Assembly: GCA_963402885.1 (NCBI GenBank)
Contig: OY727103.1
Coordinates: forward strand, 2,668,501-2,732,500
From: Antedon bifida
Taxonomy: Eukaryota; Echinodermata; Crinoidea; Comatulida; Antedonidae
Direction: 5' to 3'
Length of the DNA stretch: 64,000 bases
The notes under the pieces are model-generated. The model saw only the letters and a list, made by a program, of their open reading frames with translations. It was not told where the DNA came from and made no database searches. The position numbers were made by a program, and so were the translations under genes. This document shows positions 1 to 23,811 of the stretch, piece after piece. Numbering within the stretch: the first letter of the stretch is position 1; each line of letters starts with the position of its first letter.

Positions 1-11425
<11,425 letters not shown>

Positions 11426-12167
11426 TTAATAAATTCCAACTATTTGTGAGTACATCTGAATGCTAATTGTTTAAGTTGGAATAATGCATTAGATTTATTT
11501 ATTTTACACCACCTGATTATAAATGATAATTAGTCCCTCCTTAAAAGAGTCTTCCGTAAAATAACACATTTTGGGGTGATTATTATAGACTGCTAGGAAT
11601 ACATGATTAATTGTCATTTGTTTTTGTTTTTTTTATTTGATTTGAATGTATTTGGCAAATCGTTCAAACTACATCACTGGCATTGGGAAAAAAAACATTT
11701 AAAAGTGATTTTCTATGGTATTCCAAAGGCTTTTGGGTCCTTTATTACTTTATATACAAGTTTTAAATGATACTAAATATAGTCATATGAAATTAATAGA
11801 TATTTTTGTTAGTATTTAAAATGATATTAATATACCTAACCTAAGAATAATATTGCTATCAGATTTAAAACAATTAGAATCAAGGTTGAATAAATACATT
11901 TTGAAACTGCTGTTTAAAAATTGTCTGCAAGATTTCTTGTCTTTTCAGAGACCAGTGTCATTTAGAGAAACTTTCATCTGAACTTTGACATTGCTAATAC
12001 AGTCAACTCTCCCAATACCGCTACTGTATTGTGAGAGTTTCTGGTTTTCAGAGAGTCTGGTATTGGGAGAGTTAACTGTATTAATATTTAATTGTAATGC
12101 TAATTTGTGATCTGAACTTTGACATTGCTACCATATTTGGTTTTAATGCTAATTTGTGATTTCATCT
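11426..12167. other. QARS1 3' UTR / convergent intergenic spacer
   Basis: Spacer between the two convergent stop codons. AATAAA occurs at 11428 (too near the stop to be likely) and at 11889, the better QARS1 polyadenylation candidate. It also holds the inverted repeat at 11996-12082. A direct duplication of TCTGAACTTTGACATTGCTA lies at about 11977 and 12111. No gene is seen. Confidence 0.55.
11996..12082. repeat. 87-bp hairpin element
   Basis: AATACAGTCAACTCTCCCAA at the left is inverted as TTGGGAGAGTTAACTGTATT at the right, with the pairing continuing inward by about four bases and one mismatch. The 39-bp centre is unpaired. It looks like a tiny MITE or a deletion derivative left with little more than its inverted repeats. 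It would form a hairpin in transcripts reading through from either gene. Confidence 0.75.
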
Positions 12168-15100
12168 TTAATACCATGTTAGCCATCGTCTTGGATTATG
12201 TATTAGTATTTTATCAATGTCCTCCTGAGATATTCCTTTCACCAACATTTTTGGAACAACGTTTTCAAGTATATGAGAATAACCATGCCCACCATATTTT
12301 AGCTGAAATAAAAGAGATAACATTCTTTATACATTGGAAAAAGTACTCCTTAGATTAAAAAAAAAATACATTTTTTGTTATTAATGAAATATTTTGATCT
12401 ACTCTACATTATCTACAGTAATGATCACTGAAATCCTCCAAAAGTTAAACATCATAATACATGGCACATGTGTCATAGATGTACCTAAAATTTAAATATT
12501 CTAGGTGGCTTACCAATTGATGTTTTGCATGTATGTCATGAGAAATGACTACTTGATCTGCATATCCTTCATCCACCAAACCTTTAATGATATCGATGCG
12601 CTGGGCGTCTGAAATGTAGTCTAATTCGGGAACTATTTTATTGTAAGAGCACTCCAATCCGAAGAAGTCATATTCTAAATAACACCCAAGCTTGGCAAAT
12701 TCTAAAGCAGTTTCAATCGTTAGGCAACAACCTGTAAAAAAAAATGATGTGTATAATTAATTAATTAATTAATTACAAACACAAATGGTGATATGTTGCG
12801 TTGCGAATCATCTAATTATTCCTGTTCAATCCTATATGTTGTGTGATCCTTTACAGGACAGCCTCTAGTAAACACAACCTTCTCCAAACTGGATTGCAAA
12901 CAAAAGTTTTGTAGACTAGGCTATATATTATACAATATACGTACGGTCTACATGCGACATGACTGTATGAGCAGCGACGCCACCAGCCTCTTGGAGTACC
13001 CTAAGGTGCTCTGTAGGGGCCAACAGAGGGTCACTTATGTTCCTGCCAGGGTGAATGCTGACTGGACAACAGAGTTCCGATTGTCCAATTCCTGCTGAAC
13101 GTAGAACCTTCAGTTCATTTGCTGTGAAATAAACATGGTTTTACGATCAACATTTTTTTTTCGTTGGTGAAGGAGAAAAGTTGAAGAGTTCAATACCATT
13201 AACTGTGATGATAGCATTTCGTGAGGAAGACATTACGTACCATGGATTGGCCAGGAGCAACCGATTTCTCCAATGACGCCACTTTTGAACTCTGACCCAT
13301 CAGCACCTTCTAGCAGATCTCTTCTCATTTCTGTGAGGATCTGTTCTTCGGTCATAGTGTTTAGCTTATCCGGCATGGACGGAGCGAGATAGTAACCTGT
13401 ATCGAAGATCATTACAATATAAAGGTATGCTTATACTTAACCTGGATCTGGTCTGGTGCCTGGAGAAAACACTGGGCTACTGATGATAAGACTACATTCT
13501 TAAATATTCGTTTAAAGATGTTGTCCCCCTGAAAAAACGTTTAATGTCACATAATAGTTATCCACCGTGACCAAAAATTGGATCGAAAAAAAAAATTGAT
13601 TTACATGAAAAAAATGTAATTTAAAGAAAAAATAGTCATATTGGCTGCTAGCCAATTTGATTTCGGTTGAATATAACAATTTATTTTGTAATTTTATAAA
13701 TGAAAACACTATTTTTCCGGGTTTTTTTTTTTGCAGAAGTGATTAACTTCAAAATACTCAAAGTCTGATTTAATTAATTTTCATTTTTCATGTTTTTTAG
13801 GGACAATGTCAATACATCTTTAAATCTTAGTTTAATATCTTCCTTCACCAACTTAGACGTAGACGAAACTTAGAGCTAGGCAGGCAGGTCTTAATTATAA
13901 ATAACGTTTATACTTAGAGCTAGGCAGGCAGGTCTTAATTATAAATAACGTTTAAACTTAGAGCTAGGCAGGCAGGTCTTAATTATAAATTAATAATACC
14001 TGTTCCAGCGACGATGTGAACACCCGTTTTCTGAGAATAACTCGCTAAGACTTTGATATCTCGACCAATATCTACCAGTGTGACGTCAGCAATGCACGTG
14101 CCACCTTTACGCTTAAATAGTTTTAACTCCTCGACGATCGCGTCACTCTCGTCACGAATGTCCATATTTGATTTAACACAATACCTGTTTGTTTAAATTT
14201 TAAATAATAGAGATTCCGTTCAGTGCAAATGTATCACTTCATACTATAAAACACTGTTGTCAAAGCATTGCGGCCAAAGTCAATCAAACTGTGCGCGATA
14301 GTTTAGATATGTAAAGCGTGTTTCCCACTAGAACGCAACGCAGCGACGTATTGACGCAACGTGATGTATTGCGTAATCACAAGTGGGAACCGACGACGCA
14401 ACAGTGCTTCAAACATCGCAGGTTTGATTTCACGCAGGCGGGGGCAAACACAATTATTGGAAGAGCATTTCTTCCGTTGCATAGGTTGCGTTACGTTACG
14501 TCGCAAGTGGGAACCAAGCTTAAGTGATTTGACCAATCATAAGCGATGGATTATTCGAACAATGGCTTGTCATTGGTCAACTCGTTTGCGTTGCGTTGAT
14601 GACGCGGGTCAACGCAATTAATTTGACCAATCACCTTGTATTTTGTCATCCTATAAGGGGGAACAAGGCCCGTTCACATGGACTAACTAGACAATTTGGA
14701 AACCTACGGATAATTGTGAATATAGTTAAGATTTGCCATGTTGATTGCAGCGTTTATCATGTGTTTATCCTCGTCACGTGGTTTCTGAATGTACGTCGAA
14801 TAGTCCATGTATAAATGTTCATGGGTTAAGGTACGACGAATCATAGATGGTTTGATTGGACCCAATACTGAAGAAAAAATAACAATAATCAAGAAAAAAT
14901 AATCTGAATTCATTAGAAGTAACATTTAAAAATAGGGAAATGAATTATGAATTTAATCTGACGATAATTCTTTTGCTTGGATGGGCCTTCCTTGAATCCA
15001 CCCATGACGTAGTACGCAAAGTTAATTGTATATAATAATATTTCGTAAGCGTGTTTCCCACTAGAACGCAACGCAGCGACGTATTGACGCAACGTGATGT

Positions 15101-15299
15101 ATTGCGTAATCACAAGTGGGAACCGAACGACGCAACAGTGCTTCAAACATCGCAGGTTTGATTTCACGCAGGCGGGGGCAAACACAATTATTGGAAAAGC
15201 ATCGAAATAGGTAGCCGACAAGACAACGTGATGAAAAATGGGGGTGAACTTTACCTGAGCCTTACCTGTTTGAATCTTTCCTTTACGACTAGTTGACAT
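12168..15299 (-). CDS. PTER: Phosphotriesterase-related protein (PTER), complete, seven exons
   Basis: Exons in transcript order are 15266-15299, 14708-14867, 14000-14184, 13241-13396, 12945-13121, 12514-12731 and 12168-12302. All are GT/AG bounded with consistent phase, giving 354 codons plus TAA (human PTER is 349). It is an amidohydrolase-superfamily TIM barrel with a two-metal centre. Visible ligands are H27 and H29 (LTHEHL), E170 (IGEIGCSW, replacing the carboxylated Lys of bacterial phosphotriesterase), H202 (IHPGR), H235 (MSHVDR) and D303 (SHDIHAK). The C-terminus keeps [11 protein letters not shown] and ends RRWLTWY. Mammalian PTER has been assigned N-acetyltaurine hydrolysis; whether this orthologue does the same is inferred. 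The start [12 protein letters not shown] aligns with the vertebrate N-terminus, although the frame is open further upstream. It is convergent with QARS1. Its introns contain MITEs and a 44-bp tandem repeat. Confidence 0.96.
13512..13823. mobile_element. MITE-B copy in PTER intron
   Basis: Starts TTAAAGATGTTGTCCCCCTG and ends near GACAATGTCAATACATCTTTAA. The interior shares TTTAATGTCACATAATAGTT and the poly-T then GAAGTGATTAACTTC segment with the copies at 10815 and 24966. The left end has lost two bases and the right end has a short insertion, so it is an old copy. Confidence 0.78.
13868..13990. repeat. 44-bp tandem repeat, 2.8 copies
   Basis: Unit begins ACTTAGAGCTAGGCAGGCAG at 13868, 13912 and 13956. 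The three copies are nearly identical, so it is a recent expansion. It sits in the PTER intron and abuts the splice donor of the 14000-14184 exon. Confidence 0.9.
14314..14522. mobile_element. Inverted-repeat element in PTER intron, copy 1
   Basis: The left end AAGCGTGTTTCCCACT is mirrored by AAGTGGGAACCAAGCTT on the right. The CpG-rich interior has ACGCAACGCAGCGACGTATT and matches the copy at 15047 almost base for base over about 150 bp. Non-coding. It gives spurious open frames on both strands. Confidence 0.75.
15047..15203. mobile_element. Inverted-repeat element in PTER intron 1, truncated copy 2
   Basis: Same sequence as the 14314 element from AAGCGTGTTTCCCACT to the CAAACACAATTATTGGAA segment, then it breaks off without the right inverted repeat. 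It lies about 60 bp after the first PTER exon's donor. Confidence 0.75.
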
Positions 15300-16869
15300 A
15301 ATGAAATTAGTTCTAAATCGAAAGAAAAAATTGTTTGTGGTGAGTTCATAAAAATCACAAGTCCATAACGTCACTTGTTGTAAAGACGTCGTAAACTTAT
15401 ACTATACTTACTAGAGGGTCGTCCACAATTGACGTTTACAAACAATTTGGTGTGTGAGAAGAACATAAACACAATCAATAATCTTCTTTCAAATACGGCA
15501 ATGGACTTTGCCCATCAGTAACAATAATGATTTGAAAAAGTGCCACATGTAGGCCTAGGGTACGTATCTGTCTGTTTCGAATTAATCAAATACAGCCAGC
15601 CTTATGAATGATATAGAAGTCGGGTATTAATAATTTCGCAATGTCTGTTTAGTGTACGAGGGAGATATTAAGTAGTTGTACGTAAGTAAGTCTTTTATTC
15701 CAGAAACGGTTATATTGTAGGACGGAACTTTATTTCGTTAAAGAAAAGAATTGTACCGCAAACCTTACCCGTAACTTTACTATTCTACTAAGTATACCAA
15801 CGTAATATCATTATTCTACTTACTTATAAACCTATCAAATAATCCCGATAAAAAAGTATCTGTTAAAAGCACTCCTACGTTTTCCTAAGAGACAACGCCG
15901 TACCAGTACAATTATCAACCAAACGTCAATGAAGTCATGCTGAAAGTGGGACATCACAGAAATAAATAAAACGGATCGCTTTCGAACGAGATAATAATAA
16001 TAATAATTATTATTATTTATTTTTACAACTTTGGCACACCTTGATGATAAAGGTGCGTCCAAATAATAAAAAATAAATGTTGTGTGAAATACCGCAAGAA
16101 TACAAAAATTATTAACTTAAAAATAAATCAAAATAAATGTAAAAATAATAGATAGAATGTAGTGTGAAATGCAAAACATAAGGCATACAATAATAACCCC
16201 CCCCCCCCCCCCCAAAAAAAACCCAAACTTATAATGAATCAAAATAAATAAGTTAATTAATTTTCCAGATGGATGACTTTAGTTAATCATTAGGAGTTTA
16301 TTTATATTGATCAGCGGCGTATCTATGTTTATAATAAAAAGTAATCCTAGTAATACAAATACTATAAATAATATAATATCAAAAGAATATAATTTAGCCT
16401 AAAAAACAAACCAAAAATTTAAAAGAAAATTAAAAGAAAAAAAAAGACAGGCCGCAAAATAATACTAATATTATTTATAGTGATATGTTAATTCTAGAAC
16501 TGAACCATGCATAAAAAATATTGTTTGCAACAACACTTACATTCAAATAATATATCGCAAAGAAGATTAAGTGGTAATGTGGGCTTATTTATATACTAAA
16601 TTAACCAACATTTAGTGTTAATTTTAAGTAGACGCACACACACAGGGTAGATATAGGTAAATGTTTGGTGCCCTCTATATCTAAAAATGTTTGTTATGGT
16701 CTCCACGTTTTACGACGTACACACGTGGACGAAAATCTACACCATGCGGCGTTCCAGGATTTCTACTAGCCTAGGCCTAACTAAGCTAACCCAAGCCTAC
16801 TGAAAAACAGTTACGTTATATGTCATTCGTATTATTAGTTCACGTGGATTAGCGTACAGTGAGTAAGAT
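15300..16869. other. PTER upstream region with simple repeats
   Basis: Contains the probable PTER promoter and 5' UTR; no TATA box is obvious. A run of ATA/ATT triplets followed by TTTACAACTTTGGCACACC (15990-16040) resembles tails at 19612 and 28770, so a LINE or SINE 3' tail is likely. A pure C run of about 18 bases lies near 16196-16213. Rows of A-rich sequence fill the rest. No gene is seen. Confidence 0.45.
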
Positions 16870-17550
16870 CCTAGAGTAACGAAATATGTTCTAGGCCTAC
16901 TTGTGTTGTGGGAAAAAAGCGGTAAAGAGACGTTTCGGCCCTGAGACGATTCGGCCTGAGATGATTCGACCCTGGGCTGGGACGATTCGGCCCGCTTATA
17001 TTAGCATAAATAAGCCTTTTTTTCCAAACTTTCTTTTCAGAGAGGCTATGGAGTAGTACCACCTAGGGATAATGATGTAATGAAATATTTTTTTAAATAT
17101 AGGGCCTAAAACATTGCCTAAAATTATCACTTTTTAGCGATGTCAACGATGTAAACAAATTACGCCCTCTGTTGGCCGTTGCAAAATAATGATATGCACG
17201 AAAACAACATTGAACACACAATTTTCGCAATACAAATTGCATATAAAATTACATTTGTTTAGTAATATATTTTTATATATTATATCAACATTGGCAATAT
17301 CAATAACATATGTTATTAAATGGTAGGTCAAACACTTTTAAAACTTGATAAAATACTCAAAAAATGTATATTGGTTTGGACAAGGAAAGTGAGACGTTTC
17401 GGGCCAACCAAATGTGTGCCAAATCATCACAAACCAAAAGTGGGCTGAATTGTCTCTGGGCTGAATCGTCCCGGATTCAGTACTTGTATATGCTAGATTT
17501 GTTGTGTTGTGGAAAAAGCCAGCCAGGCCTACCGGCCCGAGATGGGTAGA
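16870..17550. repeat. Repeat tract with recurring GACGATTCGGCCC motif
   Basis: The left part (16926-17003) has four variants of GAGACGATTCGGCCC in a row. The right part (17388-17480) has the same motif once forward and twice inverted (GGGCTGAATCGTCCC). The outer flanks share TTGTGTTGTGG-AAAAAGC. This suggests the two ends of one inserted element of about 680 bp. The 17000-17390 interior is AT-rich and non-coding. Confidence 0.5.
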
Positions 17551-18640
17551 CTACGTATAGCAGGCCTATTCGAGTTTGTGCACTTTAATCCGCCAGGATC
17601 ACCAGTGGCGGCACTGAAAATGAAGTGCTGATTTGTTTTAATGGATCCGCCAATCTACAGTACTTTATGAAGTTGAACATGGTGTCATTATACTTGTCAT
17701 TGTCGAGTTGGGTGAGTTGTAAATGTTTTAAATATGGATTCTTTTTACGAATTCAAATTACTCTATTTAATGATTTTAATTGATGTATATTATGTGTCAC
17801 CCGTGACGGCAGAGAAAATTTGTACAGCAATTAAGTTTGCTTTTGTTTAATCCTGTCACCGTTATGGATTTTGCTTTGTTTATTTGTATTGTATTATCAT
17901 GTTTTTAATTGACGAAATAAATGAAATTAAATTTTACTTAGAACTGACTGAGTCAAATATCAATAAATACTGAATAGAAAAAACTAGTTTTATGTTTTCA
18001 GTTTTTAGGACAATTTGTTTACAATTTAAAGAGTGTATAATGAGAGATACCTACATTATTAAATATTTTATTTATTTTTTATTATACAGCGCATTGAAGA
18101 CATTGGGCTCGAACCTACTGTAACCCCTAGCCGTTGCTCACATAGTTTGACCTTTCGACCATTGTTTCAAATATTAAAATAGTTTTCAAAATTAATCATT
18201 GTCTTTAATTTATTGTGGATATTACAATTTTTTTCAAGTGGAAACTTTTGAGCTGTTGATATGTGATCATTCTATTTATAACTAGCGCCCTCTATATAAA
18301 TGTAAAGGAGGTAAATGTACTATAAACGTAATTTGTAGGTGGGTAGCAATTTTATAAATATCATCTTGCTTCATATTGACATGCTAATCGTTGGTAGAAT
18401 GTTTCTAAAATGGCTTTTAGTAACTGTATCCTTAGCTTATAGCCAAGATTTTTACATAGTACAAAAGTGGAAACATTCACTTTGCTCTCCCCTTGGCAAT
18501 AAACATTCCCAACATGTGTCTAGTTTGTTGTAGTTGTAAATTTAAATTATATCTCCACAGCCTGCCAAGAAAGTGTTCATTCATGCAAACTGAATTGATT
18601 GACTTGACACTCTTCTTGTTTTACAGGCTAATAATAGTAT
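17551..18640. other. Non-coding tract
   Basis: AT-rich sequence with no supported gene, RNA gene or clear repeat. A direct similarity to CTTTTGAGCTGTTGATATG appears here (18246) and as GAGCTGTTGATATGAATTGA after the MITE-C element (19163), suggesting an older duplicated flank. Confidence 0.35.
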
Positions 18641-19124
18641 TAGGGAGGTTTCGCAACGCTACGAATACGATAACGAAAACGGATACGTCATACATTTATG
18701 AGACTTTTGAGCTGATCCCCATTTCATATTCGTAAAGTGTATTTGTGTTGACGAATATCACCAGTCATATTCGTAACTACAAAACGAGTATAGTTTTTGA
18801 TTATTTTCCACATTTTGCATTTGAATCAGAAATGATTCATGATTATAATATAATTATAGATTTATTGAAAGTAATTTACTAAAAGTAATTTACTAAAATA
18901 ACAAGTCGATTTCGATAAATAGCAGTTTTTAAAGTGCTCACTCGCTTTGATGTTACGCTAGGCCTAGGCAGCCAAGCAACACGTACCTGCTGTGCTTCAA
19001 ATTTACCGCAGTCACATTTTTTTTTTTGGATCGACGGCGCCCTCGATTTTTGCAGGCTTACGAAAACGAATACATGTGCGTGACGTATTCGTTATCGTAT
19101 TCGTAGCGTTGCGAAACCTCTCTA
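18641..19124. mobile_element. MITE-C: 484-bp element with long terminal inverted repeats
   Basis: The left end TAGGGAGGTTTCGCAACGCT continues into ACGAATACGATAACGAAAACG. The right end is its near-perfect inverse (GCGTTGCGAAACCTCTCTA). The inverted repeats are about 45 bp, with one substitution and small indels. No transposase is present. Flanking AT/TA is compatible with a TA target. Confidence 0.85.
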
Positions 19125-20276
19125 ATATGTAGCTTTTCACAGACGAAGGTCAATCACTTTAACTGAGCTGTTGATATGAATTGACCCTTGTCTTTATAAA
19201 CTGTGATTTAATACCATTTAAGTGTGCATATAAGTGTATCAGAATGGTGCATAAACAGTAGTCATGTGTAACTAGCTATGTAATTGAGATATGCGTTACT
19301 AATTTTCAAAGAGGATTAGATTGAGCAATTAATTTTTATATTGATTTATAACTTGTATTATGATGTAGTACAGTGTAAACGCATGACCTGTGGGATGAAA
19401 CAAATTTTACCTGCACAAAATCAATTTTATTTATTTTATGTAATAAGATTAGGTAAAGTATTGTAGGGCAAGGGACATTAAACATTGTGACACAGTGACA
19501 TTATTCAATGAATCAAGCCACAGCATGATTTGTTTTAATAAGGTTCATTGCCTTGCCAAGTTTCCTTGTCCAAATCAAGATTATATAAGAATTATTTAAG
19601 CATTTCATTTGATGATAATAATAATAATAATAATAATAATTTATTTTGAGTTCACACTTTTACAACAGTGGCACTCGACCAAATGGAATGTGCATCCATA
19701 AGAAATATATACACAAAAAAACATGATATAGTAAACAACAATTACAATAAAAGGTCGATGTCGGTCAACATGTCATTTACAATTCAACTACAGAACTGCA
19801 ATACCATTGATTATCACGTTTCATTTGATACATTTAACACAATAGAAAAACTTAATTCTTCTGATAACACAATTATTTCTGATTTTAGACCGATCAATCG
19901 ATTAGATGGAGTTTATTCATGGTTTATTCTTGAAATAACACACAACATTATTATTAATAAAAAATTTAGTTATTTAGTTAGTTATAACAATTGTCAATAT
20001 GATAGTGTTTACATTCTAAGTACTGTATGGTCTGTAAAACAATCCCACAAAAAAAAAAAAAAATCAAAAGTGCTATAAAACAAACTTGTCAAATTCTGCC
20101 ACAATTACCACCAAAGTGTTGATAAAGAAAATGATACTAATAATATAACTCAAAATATTATCAAACAATGTTAAAACCACACAAGTTAAGCCATCACTGT
20201 GTAAAAGATAGTAACAATTTGATTAAAAAATACTAGTACATGTTTGTTCTTTGCTGCTCAAAAGAAAGCATTTTAA
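19125..20276. other. Non-coding tract with (TAA)n microsatellite
   Basis: A TAA/ATA run at 19614-19643 is followed by ATTTATTTTGAGTTCACAC and TTTTACAACAGTGGCACTCG, the same pattern as other LINE-like tails in the window. The long AT-rich open frame after it (19668-20078) starts at GTG, has low-complexity composition and ends in poly-Lys, so I do not call it a gene. Confidence 0.4.
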
Positions 20277-23200
20277 TACAATTTGTACTGTACTTTATCA
20301 TTTCTTGATGATCTTACTAATAACCATTGCTTGTCAGTTGAAGTCAGTGAAATATAAAATTTGAATGATTACATAGTATACAGTAGCTAATAATAGTAAG
20401 TCTCTTTTGTTGAGTAGGACACTGCTTGATTCAAATAAAGGACTACAGTAATAATTACTGACTATGGTATAAACATAATCAAATGTGGGCTCTTTATTTA
20501 ACAAGCTTCACATTCTTTTATAAAACGGAAAAGGCATGACACCAATAAAAAGGCATTATGTGAACTTGAACTTCCGACGACGATTGCTGATTCCGTGGGT
20601 AGAGTAGATGTTGAATAGTAATTTAAATTGAGCTTTGATGGGATTTTTTGAAATAATTCATGTTTTTATTTTTAAATAAAGTGATTCAATTATGGAATTT
20701 GTTGCATCACATTTTATGATAATGTAGTATAAAAATGCAGGTAATGTCATGTATGAGATACACATCCTGTAATAACTATATTAAAATAATAAAGTTTAAA
20801 GAACCTAATTATACATAAAAATAAATAACTTTATCTTTAATGAGTGGAAAATAATAATAGTCAGAATTATTAATACAGACAGAGACAGACAATTTATAGT
20901 GATTTAGAGGATGAACTGCCTAAAACCAGTTTATTGAGAATGGACTGGCTTAAACCAGTTTATTGAGAATGGACTGGCTTAAAGCAGTTTATAAGAGATT
21001 CCACATTAAAGAGTGATATTGCACAATGACAAATTACAGTTATTGTAGAAATAATAAGTTGAATTATTTGTATCATGTATCTGCTACAAAGACTTTTAAG
21101 ACTGATGGCATTTCTGCTAATTGTGTGATTTCAAATAAGCATTTAATTTAAATCAGGCGGTCAAACATTTAAAAATACAGCTGTCAATCAAATAACTATT
21201 TTATTTTGCGCTAAAAGTTGCACAGTGTTAACTGGTTAAATGGCGTTCTAACCCCCAATAGTTTTAATTTCTACTGCAATTTTAATATTCACATGGATGT
21301 TTATTAATCGTTTATTTTTTTGCAGAAATAGGCGTACTGTCAATATACATTGACTATGGACCACTTGAAATATGAAAACAGGGCAAAAAAAAATAAATAT
21401 ATTGTCAATGGTAGAACTAAAAAATAAAGTCCCCCTAGATTATTGATTTTTAGTCTAAAATAACAAAATGTGTTTAATAAGTTTAATAAAATATGAAATT
21501 AGATTCCATTGTAACTGTTTACATTAAAAGCTTCTTTTGTTGAGTATGATACTTTTGGCTAACTATATACAATGGCTTAATAAAGACTATAGTAATGATT
21601 ATATAAATAAAAGAATAAAACACAACGTGGTATGGGCTTTTTGTTATATCTAGCTTAAAATTCTTTGTAAAAAGAAATAGAATGACATAGAAAAACATGG
21701 ACAGTTTGTGAACTTGTGATACAGTAATTGCGTGGGTAGGTATGGAATGATGAAATTTACATTGCTGTGATGAGATTACTCTAAAAGAAATCATGTTTTT
21801 ATTGTTAAATAATTGTTTCAACTACAATGGTATTTGTTCAATTATTTTTGTGATAATAGTTAATACAGTATAAAAATACAGCTATAAGATAAACATCCTT
21901 AATACTGTATACTAAATTAATATAAAAATATAAAACTGTTCTACTTTTAAGAACCTATGTTGCAAGTACTGTAAAATAATGTAACTTAATAATCAGATAC
22001 ACATCTAATATGACTTCCTATATTCTAGGAAACTACTACTTACAGGATGCTCTATTGAACATAGGGTATGTTTCTGCTGCATAGCACCGAATAAACAGTT
22101 TATTTCAAAATAGATTTAAAATATAATGTTTATATCTGCATTTCTACTCAATTTTTGTTCCTAAAAAACGTTTAAATCAGTGGGTGGTAATTGACGGATT
22201 TCGTTGACCAAAATGCAATGGGCTCTGGCGGTCAATTGAAACGTTACTGCACTGTAGTTGACTTAAGGTCAGCAGCTGTCAATCAAATAATCGTTATTTT
22301 GCGTTGTAGTTAAATGGCATTCTAATGCCGAATCAATTGGGTGTTTTTTAACCATTTTTTCCGGTTACCATTAACCAGGTATTGAAAATTTGTCCTGTTT
22401 CTGCTGTCAAGAAATTGGGGATAACTTATTCACATGGTTTTTAACCGGTTATTCTAATGCAGCAGAAACAGACCATAGACAAACAAAACAAGTCAAACAG
22501 AATAATATCATGCTCGGAGTGGTATTTTATTGATTTAGATTTCATCATAATAACACATATTGTACTTGCTAATGCTATTGTTAAAAACTACATAAAAATT
22601 GAAGATGCGTGACTAATTGAGTTTTAGACATTTACCATCTTAATAGCTCAGCTGATTCACTTTGTTCAGAGCAACGACATATGATGGCATCAGTATTTTG
22701 TGGCTATTATTAAATAAGCATACTTGATTGTCGTCTTTGAAAACTCAGTTTTAGAATCAATGTAAATTCTTTAATGATGTAGGAATTAGTATCTAGTTTT
22801 CATTCATTCATATACATTTATTCAGTTATTATTAAAAACAACAATGACTGGGGCCCAACTAGAAGCAATAGCTTGTCTCATGAGGGTCCCTACAATATAT
22901 ATTTTGATATAATTTGTACTGTACTTTATCTTTTCTTGATTATCTTGCCTATACTGTAAGTCTTGCTTGTCAGTTTTTATATATTTTATATCCAGATGAA
23001 GTCAGTGAAATATGAAGTTTGAATGATTTAATCACAGTAGTATTTATAGCTATTTAATAGTAAGTCGCTTTTGTTATTAAGTAGGATGCTGCTAGCTCTG
23101 TATAATGGATTAATAATTTAGACTATGGTATAAAACAAACAAATCAAACATGAATTGTGAAATCAATAGTTTTAAATAAATTTCTTTGACCTTTAAAAAC

Positions 23201-23811
23201 AAATTCTCAATGTTCATTTTCATAGCACAATGAATTAACAAAATTAGTTGTTATTAGGTCCATCGCAAATCTTATTTATGCTAGGAAGGCACAATATAAA
23301 AACGTGATTTCTGAATTTGAGAAAATGTTTTGTAAACAGGAACTCGTGGAACATTGGAATTGACTTTCATTCCTTTTTTAGGCATAAAAGATTCTTGATT
23401 GATTTGGTTACCTACTTGGGTATTGCTAAACACCGAAACCCATTTGCTCTATCGAAAATTTATTGAACAAAAAACAATAATTGTGGTTACATAATTCTAA
23501 GAATAAACATAAATTGTATTTAATACATTACAGTTTTAAATTAGACATGACTAAATGACAAGCAACTTGACATCCTTTTGGACATCCCTAGTATTAAAAT
23601 CAATCTACTTTTAAACTTATCATACTGTATCATATTACAAGAAATTCAGGAAGTATTTAAATGCCACCAGGGATGATTGAATAAACACCTCTTTACATTC
23701 AACAGGATTGATCATTTATTCATTAATGGTGACAAGCATTACACAATCATGTATCTGCTATAAAATGGGCCGTTTCTGATGCATAGCGTCCAATAATCCA
23801 ATTTTTGGTCA
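20277..23811. repeat. Diverged tandem segmental duplication, about 1.1-1.3-kb units
   Basis: Blocks recur in the same order. TTTGTACTGTACTTTATC then GAAGTCAGTGAAATAT and TAGTAAGTC-CTTTTGTT occur at 20282 and 22914. AGC/TCTCTTTTGTTGAGTA through a long block to TAGTATAAAAATGCAG occurs at 20398-20790 and 21530-21930. CAGCTGTCAATCAAATAA occurs at 21179 and 22275. ATCATGTATCTGCTA occurs at 21073 and 23747. Three units with many substitutions and indels are implied. No coding sequence is conserved between them. The 22064 element is inserted in the middle unit. Confidence 0.6.
22064..22474. mobile_element. MITE-D: element with GTTTCTGCTGC ends
   Basis: Starts GGGTATGTTTCTGCTGCAT and ends ATGCAGCAGAAACAGACC. 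The interior has TTTTTAACCATTTTTTCCGG-like and AACCGGTTATT motifs shared with the 30391 element and with fragments at 28590-28710 and 43910-44000. Non-coding. Confidence 0.7.

Noticed and set aside
14303-15374. Frames in the PTER introns, including one of 153 codons
   Set aside because: These read through the CpG-rich repeat copies. Only the short [11 protein letters not shown] segment is a real PTER exon.
19668-20078. 136-codon AT-rich open frame
   Set aside because: Starts at GTG, has low-complexity Asn/Ile/Ser/Lys content, ends in poly-Lys and follows a LINE-like tail. It has no domain and no splice context.
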